Below are positions 35,260 through 42,951 of a DNA stretch of 64,000 nucleotides, piece by piece (position 1 is the stretch's first letter; each line of letters begins with the position of its first letter). The notes beneath the pieces were generated by a model. The model worked only from the letters and a program-made list of their open reading frames with translations, was not told the origin of the DNA and ran no database searches. Position numbers and translations under genes: made by a program. This DNA comes from Oscillospiraceae bacterium. GTDB taxonomy: Bacteria > Bacillota > Clostridia > Oscillospirales > Oscillospiraceae. The stretch lies in the NCBI GenBank assembly GCA_017861365.1, contig JAGFXR010000006.1:1-64000 (forward strand), written 5' to 3'.

Positions 35260-35290
35260 GGCCGCCGGCTAAAAGCCGGCGGCCTTTCTC
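35260..35290 (+). terminator. terminator after the hydrogenase operon
   Basis: GGCCGCCGGCT pairs with AGCCGGCGGCC around AAA, followed by TTTCTC. Confidence 0.8.
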
Positions 35291-36322
35291 CTATTCTCCG
35301 GTGGTTTCGGACAGGTCATGAAAGCCGTAAACCCGGCTGTAATCCTTGGTCTCCTGATTTTTCACCACCTCGCTCCTGGTTTGGTCCAGAAGCTGGATAA
35401 TCTCATAGACATTGATCCAAATCTCATTGTTGCATTCCTTTTGGGACTCGTCAAAAATCAATTGCATCCCGAAATGGAGATGGGTGGTTTCAATGTTGTT
35501 GACATTCTCCTTAATGCTGTATCCTGTTCTGCCCATATAACCGATGACGTCACCCGCGCTGACGACGGAGCCCACCGTCAAATCCTTTCGGAAGGGGAAA
35601 TTTTTACGCAAGTGGGCATAATAATAGTAGCGTTTTGAGTCCAGCGATCGGATTCCGATGCGCCAGCCCCCGTATTGGTTCCAGCCCATCGCCTCAATGA
35701 CGCCGCCCTCCACAGCCACGATGGGAGTTCCCACCAATCCCAGAAGGTCATTCCCGAGGTGAATTCTGGAAAATCCATAGGAGCGTGTGTTCCCGAAATC
35801 GTCGTAATGGCTGTAGGCAAAGCCTTTCGCAATCGGCGAAAATACCTTTAGTCCGTAGCGCTGCTCCCAGTGAGTGCCCTCGCCGTCCTCATCTGCTACC
35901 TCGATCTCATAATCACCCACAAAACCGGAAAAAATGGCGGTGTAAGCTTCATAGTAATAATTGTAATACGTCAGCTTTTTGGTCAGCTCCGCCATGCTTG
36001 TTCCGGAATTCAGCTGTTCGGCCAGCGCGTCTAACTGCTTATCACGATAACCGCTGAAGTCATTTCCGTTTTGCGCGGCAAGATAGGCCAGCAGTTCAAT
36101 GAAATTCAATTTAATATCCTTCTCCTGAGAGTCAACATCCAGAGCAATGGCTTTTTTCATCGCCTCACAGGGGACGTTAAAATCGACCCAGTTGATGATG
36201 TTCTGCTCATCGGACTGCTCACAGGAGGCGGCCAGCGCGCAACTGCCCGACGCCAAAGGAAAACAGGCAATGCAGCAAAGACTGATCCACACCCTTTTCA
36301 TCCCGGACGGCACAGCAATCAC
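35291..36322 (-). CDS. secreted M23-family metallopeptidase
   Basis: A 343-residue exported peptidase, probably acting on peptidoglycan cross-links. A signal-peptide-like N-terminus (KRVWISLCCIACFPLASG) is followed by a helical region, then the LytM/M23 domain with the zinc ligands in SRIHLGNDLLG and THLHFGMQL, and VGSVVSAGDVIGYMGRTG in between. GTG at 36322 with AGGATAGGA is the likely start; ATG at 36301 is possible. It is convergent with the hydrogenase operon. Relatives act in cell-wall turnover and sporulation. Confidence 0.85.
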   Translation of the reverse strand: MIAVPSGMKRVWISLCCIACFPLASGSCALAASCEQSDEQNIINWVDFNVPCEAMKKAIALDVDSQEKDIKLNFIELLAYLAAQNGNDFSGYRDKQLDALAEQLNSGTSMAELTKKLTYYNYYYEAYTAIFSGFVGDYEIEVADEDGEGTHWEQRYGLKVFSPIAKGFAYSHYDDFGNTRSYGFSRIHLGNDLLGLVGTPIVAVEGGVIEAMGWNQYGGWRIGIRSLDSKRYYYYAHLRKNFPFRKDLTVGSVVSAGDVIGYMGRTGYSIKENVNNIETTHLHFGMQLIFDESQKECNNEIWINVYEIIQLLDQTRSEVVKNQETKDYSRVYGFHDLSETTGE

Positions 36323-36478
36323 TTCCTATCCTTTTCTTACGGATCGGCCGCCGTGTGCTGGAATCATTGACAGCGGTCTTTATTTTCTCCCCTTATTGTT
36401 GCAGTTTCGTTTTTTTATATGCCTTCTATTTTCTGGCGCTGCGATGTGGTACGTCCTCCATCCCCAATTTTTACAAAA

Positions 36479-36519
36479 AAATGTGCCCCTTGTATAAGGG
36501 ACACATTTTTCATTTTTTT
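36479..36519. terminator. bidirectional terminator between minus-strand genes
   Basis: ATGTGCCCCTT pairs with AAGGGACACAT around GTAT, with an A-run before and a T-run after, so it can act on both strands. On the minus strand it ends the MacAB-like operon. Confidence 0.75.
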
Positions 36520-36546
36520 GATTGACCTGGACAACAACGCAACTGC

Positions 36547-37740
36547 CTACTCAAACCTCAGCGCGTCGATAGGATTTAGTCGTGCGGCCTTTTTGGCTGG
36601 AAGGTATCCGAACAAAATGCCGATGGCGGCAGACACGCCGAAGGCAATTCCGATGGACTGCGCCGTGGGCGTCACCGCGATGGCGGTATCCGTCAGCGCG
36701 GTAATCAGCACAGAGGCAACAGCGGAAATGCCATACCCCGCCGCGATTCCGATAAGACCACCTATGGCGCTCATGACGAGAGATTCTATGACGAACTGGC
36801 TCATGATATAGCGCTCCTTGGCCCCCAGCGCCTTGCGGATACCGATCTCCCGGGTGCGCTCGCTGACGGAAACCAGCATAATATTCATAATGCCGATGCC
36901 GCCCACCACAAGGGAGATCCCCGCAATCACGGTAAGCACCGTAATCATGACGTTAATCATATCGGTCATCATGCTCAGCATTTCGGTCATACTGATGACG
37001 GAATAGGCATCCTCATCGTCAAAGATGGCATACAACGCGTTTTCCACCGCCGTTTTACTCTCCGAGGCGGTATCCTCTGACACCACGGTGATGGTATAGC
37101 TGCTGATGGCGGTTCCGCTTAACCGGGAGGCGGTGCTGTAGGGCAGATAGACCGCGTCGTCGGTACCGCCCTCGTCCATCTCGTCGTCCTCCTGGCTCAA
37201 TACGCCCACAATGGTATAGGTATTTCCGCCGATTTTCAGCGTCTGCCCCACGGCGTTGTCACCAAACCATGTCTCGGCCACGTATTTGCCGATGACGCAG
37301 ACCTTTTTTCTCTGGCTGATATCCACATAGCGCAGTCCCCTGCCCTGCTCCACCGTATATCCTTTAATCGAGAAGTACTCCTCGCTGACTCCTGTGGCGG
37401 ACGTAGTGGAAATGGTTTCGGTGCCGATTTTGATACTGCCCTGCATCTGAACCGTGGGCGAAATCTTGTCCAGATACTGCCCGTTGTCCTCCACAATCTG
37501 ATACATATCGTCCACCGAAACCGAGCGGGAGGAATTGCGCCCTACCACTGTCACCGTCAGGGTATTGGTACCGAACTGCTGAAACTGCTCCAGCATATAG
37601 CTCTGTAAACCGCTCCCAACGCCGACGATGACCATGACCGCGGCGATGCCGATGATCACCCCCAGCATGGTGAGCAGGGCGCGCAACTTACTGCCCCAGA
37701 TCGTTTTCAGCGCCTGCTTGATGCTTTCCTTGAGCTTCAA
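36547..37740 (-). CDS. MacB-like ABC transporter permease (FtsX family)
   Basis: A 397-residue permease with one N-terminal helix (about 20-42), a large extracytoplasmic MacB_PCD domain and three C-terminal helices, including VVGGIGIMNIMLVSVSERTREIGIRKALGA, the family signature. It is the last gene of a three-gene operon and overlaps the ATPase gene by four bases. It exports peptides or drugs in relatives. The substrate is unknown. Confidence 0.92.
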   Translation of the reverse strand: MKLKESIKQALKTIWGSKLRALLTMLGVIIGIAAVMVIVGVGSGLQSYMLEQFQQFGTNTLTVTVVGRNSSRSVSVDDMYQIVEDNGQYLDKISPTVQMQGSIKIGTETISTTSATGVSEEYFSIKGYTVEQGRGLRYVDISQRKKVCVIGKYVAETWFGDNAVGQTLKIGGNTYTIVGVLSQEDDEMDEGGTDDAVYLPYSTASRLSGTAISSYTITVVSEDTASESKTAVENALYAIFDDEDAYSVISMTEMLSMMTDMINVMITVLTVIAGISLVVGGIGIMNIMLVSVSERTREIGIRKALGAKERYIMSQFVIESLVMSAIGGLIGIAAGYGISAVASVLITALTDTAIAVTPTAQSIGIAFGVSAAIGILFGYLPAKKAARLNPIDALRFE

Positions 37741-38483
37741 TACGCCTCACCTCCGGCAGAAACCGGCATGGCCGGCGTCGCAAAGGCCCTTGGGTCGTCC
37801 ACGGGACCGTCAAAAATCTTTTTCCCATCCGACAGGCGGATGATGCGCTTGGCGGCGGCGGCAATGGAGTTGTCATGGGTAATCAGCACCACGGTATTGC
37901 CGTCCTCGTTGAGCTTGCGCAGCAGCTCCAGAACCTCCGTACCGGTCTTGCCGTCCAAAGCGCCGGTGGGTTCGTCTGCCAGGATGATCGCAGGGCTGCA
38001 CACCAGCGCCCGCGCGATGGACACCCGCTGCTGCTGTCCTCCGGAGAGCTGGCTGGGCAGATTTTTCAGCTTATTACCCAGCCCCACGCTCTCCAGCATC
38101 TCAGCCGCCCGCTGCCGCCGATCCCGTCCCGTTATTCCAGCGTACATCAGCGGCACCTCGACATTTTCGAGAATACTCATCTTGGGCAGCAGATTGTACT
38201 GCTGAAAAATAAACCCCAGCTTCTCGTTGCGGAACTCCGCCAGCTCGTTTTTGTTCATGTGGCCCACATTTCTGCCGTCCAGCAGGAATTCCCCACTGGT
38301 GGGAACATCAAGGCAGCCGATGATGTTCATGCAGGTGGATTTGCCTGAGCCGGATTTACCCAAAATGGCCACAAATTCACCCTTGTATATTTCCAGTGAA
38401 ATGTCGTCGGCGGCTTTCACCAGTGTGTCTCCCATCTGATACAGCTTGGAAACATGACGAAATTCAATGAGAACATTATCCAT
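37737..38483 (-). CDS. MacB-like ABC transporter ATP-binding protein
   Basis: ATPase of 248 residues with Walker A GKSGSGKSTCMNIIG, signature LSGGQQQRVSIARAL, Walker B IILADEPTGALD and the H-loop VLITHD. The start at 38483 follows GGAGGG; a longer frame upstream overlaps the adaptor gene. It overlaps the adaptor gene by eight bases and the permease gene by four. Confidence 0.94.
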   Translation of the reverse strand: MDNVLIEFRHVSKLYQMGDTLVKAADDISLEIYKGEFVAILGKSGSGKSTCMNIIGCLDVPTSGEFLLDGRNVGHMNKNELAEFRNEKLGFIFQQYNLLPKMSILENVEVPLMYAGITGRDRRQRAAEMLESVGLGNKLKNLPSQLSGGQQQRVSIARALVCSPAIILADEPTGALDGKTGTEVLELLRKLNEDGNTVVLITHDNSIAAAAKRIIRLSDGKKIFDGPVDDPRAFATPAMPVSAGGEAY

Positions 38484-40170
38484 TGGACGATGCCCCCCCT
38501 CCGCTTCCGCTGTCATCCGGAGGGCCGTTCGTAGTGTCACCGCCCCCTCCTGTGAACATGACGTTCGTAGATTCCGGCGCATCCTCCTGCGCATAGGCCA
38601 CCACATCGCCCTCGGACAGGCCGTCCGTCACCACAATATAATCGTCGTCGCTGGCGCCCAGTGTCACCTCCTGGTAGGAAAAGCCCTCCGGCGTCCCCTC
38701 CTGATCGTTTGCCGCCGCGCCGGTCTGCACCAGAACCTGGTCACCCCGTTCCACCGCATTCACAGGAATGGTCAAAACATCCTGATACTCCTCCACCGTA
38801 ATGGACACATCCACATTCATGCCGGGGCGCAGACCGTCAGTTTCGTCGATTTGGATGGTCACGGGGTAGGTGGTCACACCGTCCGTGGTGGTTCCGCTGA
38901 TGCCCACCTTGGTGACGACGCCGGAATATTCCTCGCCATCCACCGCATCCACGGTGACGGTGACCTGCTGCCCCACCTCGACCTGCGAAATATCCAGCTC
39001 ATCCACATCCAGGGTGATGGTGAGATAAGAGAGATCATAGATGGTGCAAAGGGTTTTTCCCGCTTCTACCGTCTCGCCTTCCTTATAATATTTATCCACA
39101 ACCGTGCCTTCAATGGGGGCGGTTACAGTATAGTCGCTGAGCGAGTCATACTCACTGTTCAGGGATATCTCCGAGTTCTGGAGTGCGTCGGAGGCATCCG
39201 CCACACTGTCTCCCAGCGTGTCGTTGGACAGGGTAAGCAGGGCCTGCCCCTTGGTCACCGCCTCATAGTCAATGACCACCACGCTGTCCACCGTACCCGC
39301 AACATCGGCATAAACCGTGGCGCTGTCCGCGTTTTCAAAGGCAGCGGAGTCACTGGTGGCGGGATATATGTAGGAACCGTCGGAGTCTGTCAGCCAGCAG
39401 CTGGCCGTAATCCCCGCCGACAGCGAGCCTGGATTGCTCACGCTGACCGTCACCGCAAAACAGCTGACTCCCGTCTCGGAGGATCGGGTCACCCAGTCAA
39501 TGGATTCCACCTTGCCGTCCAGCTTCAGCATCTGATCGGGAACGGAGATCACGGCCGGCATCCCTACATAAACCTGATCCGCGCTGTCATAGCTGTAATA
39601 CTGCTTGAGCTTCAGGGTACTGTCGTCCACAATGGTTGCAATCGCGGTGGACGTGGTGACGGAATCTCCTTTGACCACCGACAGACCGGTCACGTGCCCG
39701 CTGATAGGTGCGGAAACGGTCAAATCTGACAAGGAATCCACACTGTTGTTATAAGCACGCTGGTTCTGGGAAACGGTGAGCTCCGCCTGCTGAATGCTGT
39801 TGGAGACGGAGGAACTGTCAATCTGGTAGAGCACGGAGCCCTTGGTTACCAAATCCCCCTCTTCGAAATCGGCGGAAAGAATCTGCCCTTCCGCCAGCGT
39901 GGTAACCGTGTAGGAGTCCGCCGGCTCCAGCGTGCCGCTGCCGGTCAGGGTTACCGTCATATCTCTGCGCTCCGCCGTTGCAGTCACATAATCCGTCTCA
40001 CTGCCGGTGCCCGCGCCGGATAATTGCCCCCGCAGGAAAAAAAACGCCGCCAATATCAGTACCAGGATCACAACGGGTATGATCCACTTCCCGCGCCGTT
40101 TTTTAACGGCCGTGGCTGTGGCTGCACTCAACTGGGCTTCTGACTTCTGAAAAAACAATTTCTTTTTCAA
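38476..40170 (-). CDS. MacA/HlyD-like efflux adaptor protein
   Basis: A 564-residue membrane-anchored adaptor. One N-terminal helix (KWIIPVVILVLILAAFFFLRG) is followed by two lipoyl-like halves flanking a coiled region (GTLEPADSYTVTTLAEGQIL and YTVTAPIEGTVVDKYYKEGETVEAG), a beta-barrel region and a C-terminal DDYIVVTDGLSEGDVV. A TTG at 40170, eight bases after GGAGG, is the likely start. The tail is Gly/Ser/Asp-rich. It is the first gene of the MacAB-like operon. In Firmicutes such adaptors work without an outer-membrane channel. Confidence 0.88.
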   Translation of the reverse strand: MKKKLFFQKSEAQLSAATATAVKKRRGKWIIPVVILVLILAAFFFLRGQLSGAGTGSETDYVTATAERRDMTVTLTGSGTLEPADSYTVTTLAEGQILSADFEEGDLVTKGSVLYQIDSSSVSNSIQQAELTVSQNQRAYNNSVDSLSDLTVSAPISGHVTGLSVVKGDSVTTSTAIATIVDDSTLKLKQYYSYDSADQVYVGMPAVISVPDQMLKLDGKVESIDWVTRSSETGVSCFAVTVSVSNPGSLSAGITASCWLTDSDGSYIYPATSDSAAFENADSATVYADVAGTVDSVVVIDYEAVTKGQALLTLSNDTLGDSVADASDALQNSEISLNSEYDSLSDYTVTAPIEGTVVDKYYKEGETVEAGKTLCTIYDLSYLTITLDVDELDISQVEVGQQVTVTVDAVDGEEYSGVVTKVGISGTTTDGVTTYPVTIQIDETDGLRPGMNVDVSITVEEYQDVLTIPVNAVERGDQVLVQTGAAANDQEGTPEGFSYQEVTLGASDDDYIVVTDGLSEGDVVAYAQEDAPESTNVMFTGGGGDTTNGPPDDSGSGGGASSNG

Positions 40171-40489
40171 AATAATACCTCCGCACATGAAAACTCTTGC
40201 TTGCAGCGCTGTAATAATCTTTATCATATCAAAAAAAGCTGGACAAGAACATAGTTTAGAAGATTTTAACGAAATATTAATGTTTCATTATGCGTCATTT
40301 TCGCTCCCCTCTTATTTCATATCTTGGTACATTACAGTGATGCTGCACCTCTTTTCTTTCCTGTTTTTATGATACAGCACAAAAATAAACTGAATGTAAA
40401 CTCAGGCTTCATATGGCAAAGTAACCTTAGCCGCCCGGCGCTTACCTGTTGTCAGGGCTGTTTATTGTTGGCATTGACCTCCAAACCCC
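40171..40489. other. AT-rich divergent intergenic region
   Basis: Holds the unassigned promoter of the MacAB-like operon (minus) and leads into the SPFH promoter (plus). I see no gene or RNA fold here. Confidence 0.4.
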
Positions 40490-40518
40490 TTGACAGTTTC
40501 CAGTCCGCATGATACTAT
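40490..40518 (+). promoter_or_regulatory. promoter of the SPFH/ribbon-helix-helix operon
   Basis: TTGACA (40490-40495), 17-base spacer, TACTAT (40513-40518). The -10 overlaps a large palindrome. Confidence 0.85.
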
Positions 40519-40550
40519 AATTATGATATCAAAATGATATCATAATTATA
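40516..40550. promoter_or_regulatory. 16-base-arm palindromic operator at the SPFH promoter
   Basis: Arms 40516-40531 and 40535-40550 are perfect reverse complements around AAA, built from TGATATCA-like units. The site covers the -10 and transcription start, so binding would repress. The ribbon-helix-helix protein encoded two genes downstream, or a GntR-type repressor, is a candidate binder (inference). Confidence 0.85.
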
Positions 40551-40571
40551 TATTCAGAGGGAGTGTTTCTG

Positions 40572-41573
40572 ATGCATAAACCGGATGTGGGCGAACAGGC
40601 AAAATCGCAGCTTGAGGAACTGACGCCAAAGGTAACAAGCGGAATGGCTGTGATGCTGGTCAATATTACTCTCATGCTCATCGGCATTACCGCGACTGTC
40701 ATCAGCATCATCGCACTGGCAGAGGAGCTGTCCGTTGTGTCTGCCGTCATCGTGCTGATCATTTCTCTGCTCTATGTCTGCGTGATCGGACCCATTTTGT
40801 TCGCGGGACTTAAGGTGCTCAGGCCCAACGAGGCGTATGTCCTGACGCTGTTCGGCAGATATTACGGCACTTTGAGAGGTGAGGGATTTTTCTTTGTCAA
40901 TCCGTTTGTCACTTCAGTCAATCCCGCAAGCACCAAACCCGCTGCTCTGATGGATGGAAAAGTGACCGTGCCTATGCCCGGCGGCAGAAAAATTTCTCTG
41001 AAGGCCATGACTTTGAACAACGAGAAGCAAAAGATCAATGACCAGATGGGAAATCCCATTATCATCGGGATCGTTGTCATCTGGCGGGTGGTCAATACCG
41101 CCAAAGCCGCCTTTAACGTGGATAATTATGAGCAGTACCTCTCCATGCAGTGTGATTCCGCTCTGCGGAACATTGTGCGGCTTTATCCCTATGACGTGGC
41201 GGGAGACGACAATGAAAAGACTCTCCGCGGCAGCAGCCAGGAAATTGCGGACAAAATCAGGGATGAGCTTCAGGCCAAGGTGGACATCGCCGGACTGGAG
41301 ATTGTGGAGGCCAGAATCACTCACTTGTCTTACGCCCCGGAGATTGCCGCCGCCATGCTCCAGCGCCAGCAGGCCTCGGCTGTCATCGATGCCCGCCAGA
41401 TGATTGTGGAAGGCGCGGTTGGCATGGTGGAAATGGCGCTGACCCAACTCAATGCCAACGACATCGTACACCTGGACGAGGAGCGTAAGGCGGCCATGGT
41501 GAGCAATCTGCTGGTGGTCCTCTGCGCTAATCGGGAACCGCAGCCGATTGTCAACAGCGGCTCATTATATTGA
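40572..41573 (+). CDS. SPFH/band-7 domain membrane protein
   Basis: A 333-residue protein with two N-terminal hydrophobic segments (about 25-50 and 55-80), then a band-7 domain (LRPNEAYVLTLFGRYYGTLRGEGFFFVNPF) and a helical C-terminal region (ARITHLSYAPEIAAAMLQRQQ). Such proteins form oligomeric membrane microdomain scaffolds, of which this is a short bacterial type. The start at 40572 follows AGAGGGAG; GTG at 40563 is in frame. It is followed by a small ribbon-helix-helix gene, a pairing I have seen repeatedly in Clostridia. Confidence 0.88.
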   Translation: MHKPDVGEQAKSQLEELTPKVTSGMAVMLVNITLMLIGITATVISIIALAEELSVVSAVIVLIISLLYVCVIGPILFAGLKVLRPNEAYVLTLFGRYYGTLRGEGFFFVNPFVTSVNPASTKPAALMDGKVTVPMPGGRKISLKAMTLNNEKQKINDQMGNPIIIGIVVIWRVVNTAKAAFNVDNYEQYLSMQCDSALRNIVRLYPYDVAGDDNEKTLRGSSQEIADKIRDELQAKVDIAGLEIVEARITHLSYAPEIAAAMLQRQQASAVIDARQMIVEGAVGMVEMALTQLNANDIVHLDEERKAAMVSNLLVVLCANREPQPIVNSGSLY

Positions 41574-41600
41574 TGCGCCACTGTGAGAGGAGGCCTTTGA

Positions 41601-41828
41601 ATGGACGGCAAAGGAAAGGAAAAAGATAAGAAGCAGGTACTTCTGCGGCTTTCGCCGTCTCTCTGGGAGGAGCTCGTCGCGTGGTCGGAGGATGAGTTCC
41701 GCTCTCTTAACGGCCAAATTGAATTTTTGCTGACTGATTGCGTCAAACGCCGTAAAAAGAGCAGGCCTCAGCCCGGACAGGAATCATCTTTGGATGAAAG
41801 CGCGGCGCCCACCGAATCAAACCTCTGA
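41601..41828 (+). CDS. Arc-like ribbon-helix-helix protein
   Basis: A 75-residue protein whose first 50 residues form a ribbon-helix-helix DNA-binding fold (KKQVLLRLSPSLWEELVAWSEDEFRSLNGQIEFLLTDCV), with a disordered polar tail. AGGAGG lies nine bases before the ATG. It is co-transcribed with the SPFH gene and is a candidate autoregulator through the palindrome at 40516-40550. Small but well supported by its ribosome site and fold pattern. Confidence 0.8.
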   Translation: MDGKGKEKDKKQVLLRLSPSLWEELVAWSEDEFRSLNGQIEFLLTDCVKRRKKSRPQPGQESSLDESAAPTESNL

Positions 41829-41958
41829 AAAATGGCAGGAAGCAGTTGCTTTTCCATAGCTGATATGATATGATTTTAATTAAGAAAATTTTATGATTTT
41901 TCCAGGTTTTTTGCCGAAACCTGCCGAAAGTAGCGCCATTGGAAAGGATGTTAACGCC

Positions 41959-42660
41959 ATGTCGGTCAGCAGCATCAGTTCGTATGGAACCATACCCACT
42001 AATCAAGCTTCACAGGTCAGCGACAGCGGTGTTTTTGCCAGCGTGCTGAGCAATACCGGAAGCTCCGCAGACTCATCCGAAGTTGACCTTGACAGCATCT
42101 TTGAAGCCGCTTCGGAGCAGTATCAGGTGCCCGTCAATTTGCTGAAGGCGGTCGCCAAGGCGGAGTCAAATTTCCAGGCTGATGCAACCTCCTCCTGCGG
42201 GGCCATGGGCATCATGCAGCTGATGCCCGGCACCGCAAAGTCTCTCGGAGTCAGTGATCCCTATGATCCCGAGCAGAATATCATGGGCGGAGCGAAGTAT
42301 TTAAGCCAGCTGCTCAGCTCCTATGACGGGGACACCGAGCTTGCCGTCGCCGCCTACAACGCGGGTCCAGGCAATGTCAACGAATACGGCGGAATTCCGC
42401 CTTTTCAGGAAACGGAGAACTACGTCGCAAAGGTCATGAGCTATTGCGGCACCGATCTCTCCGCGGGCTCCGCCGCGTCCGTCTCCTCCAGCGGTTCCTC
42501 TGTGAGCAGCTCAGGAGATGATTCCTATCTCCAAAACATTCTTTCGGAAGTAACAGAAGGCGGCAGTGAGGACTTGAGTTCTATGTTGCTTTTGGCGCAG
42601 ATGATCGCCTTGGAACACCACAACGGTGAGAATTCCATTGGAAGCGTTTCCACAGACTGA
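41959..42660 (+). CDS. lytic transglycosylase (SLT domain)
   Basis: A 233-residue peptidoglycan lyase of the GH23 type. The catalytic glutamate is in LLKAVAKAESNFQADA; GAMGIMQLMPGTAKSLGV, GGAKYLSQLLSSYDG and AVAAYNAGPGNV complete the domain (about residues 40-155). A Ser-rich tail follows. There is no classical signal peptide; the N-terminus is polar, as in some phage or flagella-associated enzymes. The start at 41959 follows GGAAAGGATG; the frame upstream to 41893 has no ribosome site. Confidence 0.9.
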   Translation: MSVSSISSYGTIPTNQASQVSDSGVFASVLSNTGSSADSSEVDLDSIFEAASEQYQVPVNLLKAVAKAESNFQADATSSCGAMGIMQLMPGTAKSLGVSDPYDPEQNIMGGAKYLSQLLSSYDGDTELAVAAYNAGPGNVNEYGGIPPFQETENYVAKVMSYCGTDLSAGSAASVSSSGSSVSSSGDDSYLQNILSEVTEGGSEDLSSMLLLAQMIALEHHNGENSIGSVSTD

Positions 42661-42664
42661 AACC

Positions 42665-42706
42665 CATGAGGGATACCGTTTTTCGGTGTCCCTCATGTTA
42701 TTTTCC
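42665..42706 (+). terminator. terminator after the transglycosylase gene
   Basis: CATGAGGGATACCG pairs with CGGTGTCCCTCATG (one mismatch) around TTTTT, followed by TTATTTT. Confidence 0.8.
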
Positions 42707-42810
42707 CTGCGGTTCAGCGCAAAAAACGACACCCTTCCGCCCTTAATACCGGCTGTTGCATTTGAGTAAAAAAATAAATTGAAAATTTTGATAATAATTT
42801 ATATTTATGC

Positions 42811-42839
42811 TTGACAAAGGTAGTGGGTCATGTTATCAT
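42811..42839 (+). promoter_or_regulatory. strong sigma-A promoter of a probable small RNA
   Basis: TTGACA (42811-42816), 17-base spacer, TATCAT (42834-42839). No open reading frame follows before the terminator at 42906. Confidence 0.8.
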
Positions 42840-42846
42840 TACATCA

Positions 42847-42862
42847 GTTAGCAAGAGCTAAC
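42847..42862. promoter_or_regulatory. operator-like dyad GTTAGC-AAGA-GCTAAC
   Basis: Perfect six-base arms, eight bases after the -10 of the small RNA promoter. The core GTTAG-N6-CTAAC is identical in spacing to 2461-2478. It may be a repressor site, a 5' RNA hairpin, or both. Confidence 0.55.
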
Positions 42863-42905
42863 CACATATCCTCCTTTCTCCCAACACAACTCTGATCGTC
42901 CTCTC

Positions 42906-42948
42906 AAAAAAAGCGGAACCTGGATTGAAATCCAGGTTCCGCTTTTTT
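42906..42948. terminator. bidirectional terminator (small RNA plus; lysozyme gene minus)
   Basis: Fourteen-base stem 42911-42924 with 42931-42944 around TTGAAA, flanked by A-run and T-run, placed between two convergent transcripts. Confidence 0.88.
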
Positions 42949-42951
42949 GTC

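Larger units (their letters stand above)
42846..42948 (+). ncRNA. candidate small regulatory RNA (about 103 nt)
   Basis: Bounded by a strong promoter and an intrinsic terminator, with no open reading frame. The predicted RNA has a 5' hairpin GUUAGC/GCUAAC (42847-42862, also the operator-like dyad), a single-stranded pyrimidine-rich middle that contains AUCCUCCUUUCUCCC, and a 3' terminator stem (42911-42944). CCUCCUUUCU equals the 3' tail of 16S rRNA, so it is complementary to Shine-Dalgarno sites and could block translation of target mRNAs, as iron-responsive RNAs do in other Firmicutes. The dyad matches the one at 2461-2478, suggesting shared metal control. Confidence 0.65.

Noticed and set aside
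38467-39729. Plus-strand 420-residue open frame
   Set aside because: Shadow of the efflux adaptor gene.
42851-42880. Seven-codon minus-strand ORF after GGAGG
   Set aside because: It would lie beyond the lysozyme terminator, has no promoter and encodes only MWLALAN; the plus-strand small RNA explains the sequence better.
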